From assembly GCA_033439265.1 (NCBI GenBank), contig JAVTVX010000019.1, positions 7,943,501-8,007,500 on the forward strand: DNA of 64,000 nucleotides. The letters run 5' to 3'. The notes beneath the pieces were generated by a model. That model had not been told where the DNA came from, did not search any database, and saw only the letters and a program-made list of their open reading frames with translations. This stretch comes from Dillenia suffruticosa (lineage: Eukaryota; Streptophyta; Magnoliopsida; Dilleniales; Dilleniaceae). A program made the translations under genes and the position numbers. Every line of letters begins with the position of its first letter. The stretch's first letter is position 1. Shown in pieces: positions 55,147 through 64,000 of this stretch.

Positions 55147-57998
55147 TGTCACGCCCTGACCCGTAAGTCGAGCACGTGAAATAACCACTGCAACTCCTTG
55201 AGGCACAAGTATGTCTTGCTCGTACACTTAGGTGATCCAAGACTAATATTATGACTAATATCATGACCCTACTCGATATTCTAAGTTAAATCATATAGCG
55301 GAAGATTTGAAAAAGAATATTTTTCAAAATTTTTTTTAAAACATTTGCCTCCAATTTACATATAATATTTATATACGCAATCCAATTGTAAACAAAGATG
55401 AGTATGAATACATACCCAATAACGCCTCTCATTAGAACTTGTGGAACAATACCTCAATATAAGTCAAGTGTAGTATAAACTAAAAATTTTAAATATGAGA
55501 GGGTGAGTATAATCCACATACTCAGTAAGTGAGATGCAATAATTATATATAATGACAATAAATAAATTTGTGAAGTGGCAAGTCAAATCGTCGTTTTCAA
55601 ATTTATATTCATTTGCAATATATCATGTAATTCAAAATAATATGCATTCTTATCATAATCATTCTATCATGGGGAGTCAATCGGTAATAAAATGCATTCT
55701 ACCATAGTTTGGTCTAATTAGAATAAAATCCACCGAGTCACCATAATATCATAAGAATGAACATATATATTTTTCTTTTAACCTCCTTCCCTTGGTGTTG
55801 ACACGGTCCTCATGTGGTGATCGTCTATTGGATCCGTTGGTTAAAGACAAGAGACTCAAACCCCTGCTCCCGTGTTATCCTACCACGTTACCATGTCGGG
55901 TAAACACTCAATATCGTGGTAAGGAGTGTGCTATAGCTGCTATACACCACCCCATAATCATACACATGTATCACGTGTCATCATTTATAAATCTTTACTC
56001 ATAAAAGAAAAATATGACACTATCGATTATCATAATATCATGAAGCAATTTTCACAAAATATCATTTCAGGACATACCACAAATACTAAAATATTTTTAA
56101 ATCACATTTCAAAATTTATTTATAAAAATCATGATCAAACTATTTTTTATTTAAAATCAGAAATTTTTCATCCCACTTAGCTCGACTGGAGAGGGTACGC
56201 CACTCCCCTTAACTGTCTTCATTTCTCGAACGAGTCACCCAACGTACAAAAATGTAACCCTACGCCTAAGTTAAACAATATAATTCATCAATTATTTCGA
56301 TTTTATCATATCATAGGATTACAAATTGCATATGGAAATATTTTTCTTTAAGGTACAAATCTCAAATTCCATACTTAGAAAAATTTCAATTCTAAATTTT
56401 TAAAATTCAACTCTGTGCAGTTTTAGGAGAAACTCCATATCTCCCTATGTATTCCTCCAATTTAAGTGATTCTTATCTCTAATCGAAAAAAGATATCGAT
56501 ATAAAATTTTCTAGTTTATACCATTCTCAAATTTTATGTGTATAATTTTATAAAATTCCTTTTTAATTTCAGTTTCAGTTTTAAAAACTATTTCTGCGCA
56601 ATTTCAGTAAAAATATTATAACTATTTTCCTACTACTCCGATTTAAGTGATCTTTAGCTTAAATTAAAGATACAACAGAGAACTAAAATTTTTATGTTTT
56701 AAGTTTCTCCAAATTCCAAACACAAGATATTTTAAAAATTGATACAAGATACTAATTGTACACAGAGTATGAAATAAAGTAGGTAAAACATGCTGAATTT
56801 CTAAAAATCACTAAAAATCAATTCATTCACGAAATGTCTCACATAATATACCATTTTAAAGTTTAGAAATTCTAGTTTACACAGGAACAAGCGGTTTAGA
56901 TTTTCGATTCTTATAGAATGAGATATCACCATAAAACTATACAAAACTCAATCTAGAAATCAATATCGAGTATGTTAGTGTGGATACTAATTGAACTACT
57001 TATCATATAATCAAATCTTTACACAAGTTAAAATATGTTACCTCTTTTATGAAATCTCTTGCTAACAAGACATACCAGCACTCCTTTTGAATTCTTGAAA
57101 TCTTTTTTTATATCACTTTAGCAAAAAAATCAAATCACAAATCAATATGAATTTTTATACAACACTTCTATACTTCTAATTGAAATCCAAGAATTTCTAA
57201 AAATGTTCTTACCTCCTTGGCTTCATGGTTGCACTTAAATTGGATATGGATCTTACATATTTCATCAAAGAGGCGTGGAATGTAGAAAATGAGCTAAATT
57301 CTTTTTAAACAAGTCATTTTATAAACTTAGCAAAACCACCTTGACCATTGGATCACCTCATGTATTATCTTAACCATCCACTTGTCCTAACACTCAATCC
57401 ATGCAATTGTTGATTCAAGGAAACTCCATGCATTCCATTAGAAGTCTTGTTGGATGTCCATGTTAAGAGGAGATGTGTCACAACTAGCACAAACTATTCC
57501 AATTAGATTTCATATATAAATTGTCATCCTATGAACTTTCTTGAATGTGGAACAATCCTATGTGACCACTAACCAACCTTGCTGGCCTCTTGGCTAATCA
57601 TTTGGCTCTAATTGTCCATCCTTGAGTAGCTTGTAACCTAGTTTCTCAACTTTCCTTAATTGCATTTAGACCCTAAATTTTAACAATCTGCATTTTTGGA
57701 CCCTATGAAATTTTGTTTGAAATTTCTTAAAAATATGAAATTTCATTTAAATATCTTTATTTAAGTGCATAATCCTTTCCTTAGCCATTTTTGAATTCTT
57801 TAGGCCTTGCCGGTGCTTGCCGAGAAGATTTTCGGCTTACCGATAAAATTTTCGGTTTTAACGATTTTGAGACAAAACTTCAAAATAAATAAATAGATAA
57901 TTAAAATTATATTTTAGATGTCTCAAAAGAATATTAATGTATATTTAGAATCATGAGGAGTAATACATGATATACAGTCACCGGAAATCGGTGTTACA
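55147..57998. mobile_element. E3: solo-LTR-like element
   Basis: 2852 bp from TGTCACGCCCTGACCC to CGGTGTTACA, flanked by TTTTG (55142-55146 and 57999-58003). The ends form a short imperfect inverted repeat (TGTMACRCC). No coding domain or primer site, so it is probably a solo LTR of a gypsy-type element. The general plan matches E1 and E2, but the sequence is largely different. Confidence 0.85.
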
Positions 57999-58003
57999 TT
58001 TTG

Positions 58004-59200
58004 CATGGCTAACCTAATTCTCACTCTAGAATTTGGATTTTCTATTATGTTCTCCACATTTGTACTTTTTCTTAAAGTGAAAAACTTTTCTTCTTGAATT
58101 TCTGAGTTGTTAAGTTCTGTTGAAACTTGGTTTTCTAGGTTATGTTCTTCTTTCTTTTTAGAAGATACATTTTATTCTATTGTAGTCACAGGTTCTATAT
58201 TTTTATCATTGTTATCTTCAGAAACTTTCATGTTTGTATCTTCTGATTCATTAAACTCTACATAATTCTTCTACAGCTTTCTTTTGTTATATACCCTATA
58301 GTCCTTATTGTTGGAGGAATAGCCTAGAAAAATTGTCTCGTCACTTTTTACATCAAACTTTCCTATATTTTCTTTGCCTTTGTTTCGTACAAAACATTTA
58401 CATCTAAAAACATGAAAATAGCTTATATTTAGTTTTCTTCTTTTGTATAATTCACATGGTGTCTTTTTTAATATCAACCTAATAGAACTCAATTTGGAAT
58501 ATAACATGTTGTATTCATAACCTCTACCCAGAAAACTTAACTAAGTTATTTTCACATAGTATGCCTCTAGTCATTTCTTCAAGAGTTCTATTTTTCCTCT
58601 CAACAACATCAATTTGTTGAAGTGTTCTTGAAGTAGAAAAGTTATGAGATATTCTCTCAATATCGTAGAACTTTTGCATTTGCCTATTTTTAAATTGTCT
58701 ACCATGATCACTCATAATACTGCTAATTTACAGTCTTTCCTATTTTGAATTTTCTTATAGAGTTTGATAAAATTTCATTGGCTTCTTCTTTCTTGACTGA
58801 AATAAAATCCAAGTAAATTTAAAATAGTCATCTACAATCATGAAACCATAATATTTCCTGTGTCCTAGTTGGGCCAAATAAATCTAAATAAAGAAGTTCT
58901 TGTGGTTTTTATGTTTTTACTGTGTTCTTAGTTTTGAAAGAATTTTTAGTTTATTTTTTCTTTCATACAAATATCACATAGTTTATCTCTTTCATCTTTC
59001 ATTTTCAGGGGACCTCTAAATAAATTTTTTCTAACTAATTTTGAAATTAAATCCATACTTGTATGATCTAATCTTCTGTATCATAATCTTGAATCATTAG
59101 TATTTATAGCTATTAGACAAATTTTATCTTTTTCTGGTATGTTGCAAGTCTATTACAAATATGTTTCCTTTTCTTATGCCTCTAACTTTTATGATTTTAC
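58004..59200 (-). pseudogene. SIRE-like GAG-pre-integrase and integrase remnant
   Basis: Minus-strand pieces: MDLISKLVRKNLFRGPLK and CDICMKE (GAG-pre-integrase, about 58965-59085); SDHGRQFKNRQMQKFYDIE and TLQQIDVVERKNRTLEEM (integrase with second D and the E, 58524-58715); then ISYFHVFRCKCFVRNKGKEN and DETIFLGYSSNNKDYRVYNK (58271-58507). Stops separate the pieces, and QQNGVVE has become QQIDVVE. A hinge region extends to 58004. Confidence 0.8.
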
Positions 59201-59207
59201 TGTCCCT

Positions 59208-59535
59208 ATCCTACCGAATATAGCATGTCATTAATAAGAGATGTAATTTCCTAATGGGTAGACACGATCTATCATATTATTTGAACTCTCTCGATTGAAT
59301 ATCCTACTAAATGTAGTATGTTATTAATAAGAGATGTAACTCCTCAATCCTATCCTATTATTTGAACTCTCTCGATTGAATACCTTATTGAATGTAGCAA
59401 TCGTCAATAAGGGATGTAACTCTCCAATGGAAAGACATGACCCATTCTATTATTTGAACTCTCTCGATTGAATGTCGTACTGAACGTAGCATGTCATTTA
59501 CAAGGGATACATCTCCCTGATGGGTAGGCACAACC
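59208..59535. repeat. Four diverged tandem units of about 90 bp
   Basis: Each unit has the plan TACTGAATGTAGCATGTCA, ATAAGAGATGTAACTC, then TATTATTTGAACTCTCTCG (the last unit lacks this end). Units start near 59208, 59300, 59383 and 59474. The array may be part of the U3 of the gypsy LTR in which it seems to lie. Confidence 0.75.
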
Positions 59536-61175
59536 CTTACTTTTGGTTAACCCTTAAAATGAGTCCATCGATGATCGTACACATGTAATCTACTAAGGAA
59601 AATACTACTCAAATGATTCAAATGTATCAAGAAATATTATTACATTTTGCATTATGGGTACAAGACAAGACATGCTGTGTAGAAAAGAAAAGAAGATCAT
59701 TCACTAATGTTATTACAAGACCAAATAGATACAAACGAATTGAGAAGTACAAAGTCCCACATTGGGTAAAAAATATATCATATAATTAGAAGAAAAATTA
59801 CAAAAATATTACAAGAGAAGCTGAAAAAGACTTTGAAGAAAGTAAGAGTTGGTCAAAAAGGGATAGAAAAGATACATCAAGTTTCATGCCTTCTCCATCA
59901 TTGGCCCCCTCCAAACTCTCAACTTCTCTTATCGCCTGACTCAAAAAGGGCTGAAGAAGAATCCTTAGCTACCTATTGCACAAGGGGCTGGATGATGATT
60001 TTGATTTTGAGAAGAGAGCTTCCACTATGAACAAAAATCTCTCATGTTCAAGCTAAAATCTTTATATACCAAAAGTCAGCATCCTCGATAAATTTTGATA
60101 GATTCCACTATAATGTTAGGATCCCAAACGTCATGATTGCACTTTGTATCGGTAGCCCCATTCTTGATGGAATCTTGCATTAGCAAAGTCTTCTAAACCA
60201 CTAGATTTTATGGTTCAAAATCCACATTTGAATTGTCTCTTGGAAGCATGGACTTTCAACAAAAGAATTTCACGAAATCAATTTCGAATCACTCAAGATT
60301 ACATCATGGTAGTACTGAGACCTCCTCTCCTATTTATAATCATGAAGATGTGATCTCTATGATTGTAAGCAACTGAAACACCCCAATGAAAGACATGCTC
60401 GAGGAATATAGAATTCAAACTCTCTAATTTCCTACATAGCATTTATTCCTAGATTATTTATTTGGTGGTTATCTACATTAACAACCTGTGACTTTTTATT
60501 CTTCGAAACAACATAAGGAGTAGGAGGTAAATAATGATACATGACCCAAAGTCCTATTATCACAGAGGTTGTGCTAATGATCAGTAGTTCGCACAAATGA
60601 GATGCGGTCCTCTCCCTCGGTACTCACTGACCAGACCCTTTTCAGTAGCTAACTAATTGGTCACCACATCTCTTTGGTGTGTGGTCTTCAGTTTACCTAG
60701 AGTAATATTTGATTTCCCTAAATTCACATACATGATAATTTTTGGTCAGCAAGAAGATTCTGAGTCCTAATCGATAAGGAAAGAAGTCCTTTGATAAGTA
60801 GAACTTCTTTAGTTAGAAGGATCCTCGATCTCATGGGAATATTTTCTTAATGATCTTACAACCCTAGAAGTACTTTCATATGGAAACTAGAGTTTCCACA
60901 CTCTGAATGCATACGGGACTCATACACATGAGCTGTATATACATCATTAAGCCAATTAGTTAGGTAAGTCCTCACACTTTCAAAACTTACACATAACACA
61001 CAATAACATAACAGAGCCTCTCTTTTCATTATATTTCTCTTTCGAAAACCATTCTCTGATTTGAGTGTCTGAGTCTCCTCCACTGGAGCACTCTCTGGTG
61101 ATTTTTTGCAGGTCTCATTGATCATGATTGACAAGCCACCCGATCAAATCAACAAAACCATTATCTGTGGAGTCA
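59208..61175 (+). repeat. Truncated gypsy (Tat-like) LTR inserted in the SIRE relic
   Basis: The plus strand near 61040-61110 reads TTTGAGTGTCTGAGTC, then CTCCACTGGAGCACTC and GGTGATTTTTTGCAGGTCTC, the R-U5 phrase of Tat-type LTRs. It is followed near 61155 by CATTATCTGTGGAGTCAAAC, which resembles a decayed GCCGTCTGTGGGAAAC primer site. The SIRE gag resumes right after. The upstream limit is uncertain; SIRE integrase sequence ends near 59200. Short frames here are not credible genes. Confidence 0.5.
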
Positions 61176-61179
61176 AACC

Positions 61180-62772
61180 TACCTCTAACATTCCTGATTT
61201 CTTTATTTATTAGTTTTCTTTTAGTCTCTATTTTTTGTATACTTCTAATTGTTCTTCTTAATTTACAATTTTGTACATTGTGTCCAGCTTTCAAACAAAT
61301 ATAGCAATGACCCTTATTTTGTTCTAAGCTACGGACAAATAGAGTATATAATCCTTTTTGCTTTTACATAGGATCATATCTTAGTCCAGTTTTATCATAT
61401 ACAACTATTTGTGTTCCTATTATTAAATCTATTTTCTCTTGAGTAACTATGAGCTTTAATAGTCTTGCTTTAAGCTTTAAATTTGCTTTATTTTCCTATT
61501 GGAGTTTCTGTTTTTTATTTGAGAGTTTTTCAATGCTAAGTGTATTAGCATTTGAATGTGTTCAATTTTCTCCCGTAGTTTAGTGTTTTCAATTTTTAGA
61601 GTATTATTTTGTTCCTCAAGTGTCTTAGCTACTTTTTCTATTTTACTAAGCTTTTCAATTTGTTTTTGTTCAATTTCTTCTTTTTGTTTTAAATCATTAT
61701 TCAGTTTTTCTTTTTCTTCTTCTAATTTGTTTATTGTTTTAATTAACTTCTTGTTTTTATTATTCATTCTTTTTAATTCTTTGAATGATTCTAGGAGTGT
61801 TTGTTGTAAATAAGAAAAAGAAAAACTTTTAGAACTAGAATCAGAAACTAGTTTTGAGAATTTATCTTGTTATTGTTGTCGTGATCCTTCAAGGCCATGA
61901 AGTTAAGGTTGGCTTGTTCTTTAGTTGCTTCCTCTTCATTAGAGCTACTGTCTTCATCACTCTAATCCCTAATGCCTTTTTCTTTCCATTCTTCTATACT
62001 TTCTTTTCATTTTTTTGAGTTAGTAGCATTCTGCTTTAATATGCCCTTGTATTTTGCACTCGTAACAACTTATCTCATCATTCTTCTTTTTCTCTCCTTT
62101 CTTAAATTCTCTTCTTCCTTTATTCCTTCTTCTCATCATGAACTGTTTGAATTTCCTAGTCAGCAAAGCCATATCTTCTTATCATCCTCATTAGACTCAT
62201 CATCCTCCTTACTTTCAGCTTTTAATGCAATTGTTTTTGTTTCTCATGCCTAGTAAAACCCTTAATATTCATTTTCATCTTGTGGGTAATGAGGAAACTA
62301 TCAAGCTGATCCATGATTAGAGTCTCTAGATTTTTAAATTATTCCATGGATGTTATTTTGGCTTTCCAGGATTTAGGCATACATCTCAATACCTTATCCA
62401 TCATATCTTTCTGACTAATTCCTTTCCTTAGAAATCTCAGTTTATTCATGATGGTGTTGAATCTAGTAATCGTCTTTCTTACAGTCCCACCATCCTTCAT
62501 TCTAAAAGCCTCATACTTCTACTTAAACATTCTAATTTTATTCTTTTTCACCTGATTACTACCCCTCATATGTAGCCTCTAGTCTTTTCCAAATCTCCTT
62601 AACAGTGTACAAGAAGATATCCTATTATACTCGTTTAGATTCAATGCTAAGTATAATTAATTTACAGCCTTACAATTAGCCCTATATGTCTTCCTTTCTT
62701 CTGCTAAAATATTTTTTACTTTTACCGACACTCTAACTCCATCTGCTTTTTTGGTTGGAAATTCTATCATTT
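61180..62772 (-). pseudogene. SIRE-like gag remnant
   Basis: Minus-strand translation shows a UBN2-like segment (MPKSWKAKITSM, LETLIMDQLDSFLITHKMK; about 62265-62420), a zinc knuckle CYECKIQGHIKAEC at 62026-62067, a coiled coil of about 96 codons rich in K, E and N (61477-61767), and a second knuckle CYICLKAGHNVQNC at 61265-61306. Stops occur throughout. The N-terminus is cut by the element A copy at 62773, after CATTT. Confidence 0.8.
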
Positions 62773-63228
62773 TGTTAAAAATAAGGGAGAAGATGAAGAT
62801 AAGTCTCAAGGTATTCAACTTGAAAATATGATAATGTCATAAACATTGGGCCTTTTATTTTTTAATGTTCAGAATTTGGCAACATATTTATGACCCAAAA
62901 TACATTCAAAAACAAGCCCAATGAAGCCCAAAAGTATGGAGAAAAGTCTAAGAGGTAAACCCAAATAGCTAGGGGTAGTTTGGGCAATGTATATTCCAAC
63001 AGTCCAAAAACTAGCTGTTGGAATTCCTTGGGGTTTGAGCCCCAACGGGAATATTGACTTTGTTCTCTCTTCACTGGCTATTTTTCTCCCTTTGCCTATA
63101 AATAGAGCTATTGCTCTCCTTGTAAAATTAAGAGGAAGATAATCTCTCTTCCTTTGTATCATTCTACTACATCAATAAAAACCAGAAGTTTATTAGATTT
63201 CTCTCTCTTCTTAGTCAAAAATCCAACA
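62773..63228 (+). repeat. 5' LTR of a second element A copy
   Basis: 456 bp, same ends as 3975-4430 and 13385-13840, with about seven and four differences respectively by eye. The preceding bases CATTT are the candidate left target duplication; the right one lies outside the window. The primer site TGGTATCAGAGC follows at 63229-63240. The TATA box is at about 63097-63105. Confidence 0.95.
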
Positions 63229-64000
63229 TGGTATCAGAGCAAACATCGACTCCGGGGTTGGGAAATTCTCTTCCTCAAATCTCTTCCTTTCAAATCCAAC
63301 TTTTCTCCCAAATTATTCTAAGCTCAACCAATTACTTCCAATGGGCTAGTCATATCAGAAGATCTCTCAATGGAGCAAAACTTCTGTCTTTCATTACAAA
63401 AGATCCTATGGATCGGCTAGACCCACGATTTGATGAATGGAAGGAGCTGGATGATCAAGTGTTCCTATTGCTAACAAGCTCCATGGATCAAGCACACAAA
63501 AATATGGTAATGTGCTGTCTTAGTTCCAAATCCTTATGGGAGCAAATGTATGGGTTATATGGTCAGGAATCAAACTTGAGCAGAATATTTGAAATACAAA
63601 AAAGGATTGCGGCCATCCAAATGGAGGAGAAATCAATTACACAATTGTTCGGAGAACACGAGGACTTGTGGAATGAGCTTAACACATTGAGACCTCTCAC
63701 AAGTGATATAAAAGTGCTGCAAAAGAGACAAGATGAAGACAAGGTGTTTTCATTGCTCTCATCACTCAATGAGTCATTTGTACAACTTCGACAGGAAATT
63801 CTTCGAATGAAAGAATTTCCATCATACCAAGAGACTCGATTTATGATTCAAAGAGCTGCAGCTTCTCAAAGGCTTGAAGAAAGCAATCAGTCCAAAAGTG
63901 AAGTTCATGGGTTCTCCACAAAGCAGAATGAGCAAGCTGCAAATAAGGCTCATCAGGGAATAAAAAAGGTGTGTTCTCATTGCAAAAAGTTGGGACATAC
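63228..64000 (+). CDS. Second element A copy, gag start (runs off the window)
   Basis: An open frame from the LTR/primer-site ATG to the window end, about 257 codons, covers the UBN2-type Gag and reaches into the zinc knuckle (CSHCKKLGH). Only about three nucleotide differences from 4430-5201 were seen, so the two copies are recent relatives. Whether it is intact cannot be told from this window. Confidence 0.93.
   Translation, partial: MVSEQTSTPGLGNSLPQISSFQIQLFSQIILSSTNYFQWASHIRRSLNGAKLLSFITKDPMDRLDPRFDEWKELDDQVFLLLTSSMDQAHKNMVMCCLSSKSLWEQMYGLYGQESNLSRIFEIQKRIAAIQMEEKSITQLFGEHEDLWNELNTLRPLTSDIKVLQKRQDEDKVFSLLSSLNESFVQLRQEILRMKEFPSYQETRFMIQRAAASQRLEESNQSKSEVHGFSTKQNEQAANKAHQGIKKVCSHCKKLGH

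Larger units (their letters stand above)
55018..62772 (-). mobile_element. SIRE-like Ty1/copia relic, split by E3 and a gypsy LTR
   Basis: Read on the minus strand from 62772, it shows gag (UBN2, two zinc knuckles, coiled coil), GAG-pre-integrase, integrase and the start of RT (55018-55146). The gag coiled coil and the paired knuckles point to the SIRE/Maximus lineage. E3 separates integrase from RT, a gypsy LTR replaces the protease region, and the RT is cut short by the LINE piece. The second copy of element A is inserted at its gag end. Confidence 0.75.

Noticed and set aside
61556..61813. Plus-strand serine/phenylalanine-rich frame
   Set aside because: It is the antisense of the K/E-rich coiled coil of the SIRE-like gag.

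Overview
The window is AT-rich plant nuclear DNA, most likely from a dicot. It is built almost entirely of transposable elements nested inside one another. No intact host gene is recognisable, and there are no rRNA, tRNA or CRISPR features. The plant origin is inferred from Ty1/copia polyproteins primed by initiator tRNA-Met, Tat/Athila-type Ty3/gypsy remnants, a TRIM, a CACTA-like terminus and a LINE fragment. The species cannot be named from the sequence.

Layout. 1-3974: a dead minus-strand copia element (G). 3975-13840: copia element A, split by the related copia element B (6826-11648, target duplication GAAAC). 13841-29150: remains of a Tat-like gypsy element (D), with gag-protease on the minus strand and a decayed plus-strand ORF beyond its 3' side. 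D is itself broken by a pol-less gypsy element H (15186-21862) and a solo-LTR-like element E1 (23666-26470, duplication AAAAC). 29972-35039: copia element C on the minus strand, complete, with LTRs that look identical, one open 1392-residue frame and duplication TATTG. It sits in a possible host exon. 35279 to about 37860: E2, a relative of E1. 38131-40184: unresolved. 40185-47291: older copia element F (duplication GAATC). 47769-48250: a TRIM (duplication CATTC). 49562-54490: a probable non-autonomous CACTA element filled by a satellite-like array with an approximately 700-bp higher-order period. 54690-62772: a LINE fragment fused to a SIRE-like copia relic that is split by E3 (duplication TTTTG) and by a gypsy LTR. 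62773 to the end: a second near-identical copy of element A running off the window.

How the parts relate. A, B and C share one plan. The polyprotein ATG overlaps the LTR/primer-binding-site junction, and in A and C the stop codon lies inside the 3' LTR, so almost the whole internal region is coding. Their U3 regions carry perfect hairpins. Relative age can be read from nesting and LTR divergence. C is youngest (no LTR differences by eye). A, its second copy and B are recent (about 1 percent LTR divergence). F, H, D, G and the SIRE relic are old and carry many stops. B inserted into an A polyprotein frame that was otherwise open, and B then suffered a 3' deletion and a frameshift.

The signals most worth a second look are the intact element C, the 5-kb hierarchical repeat inside the CACTA-like termini, the LTR-to-LTR coding plan with U3 hairpins, the mismatched flanks of A, and the CpG-rich leader of F. 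All comparisons were made by eye.
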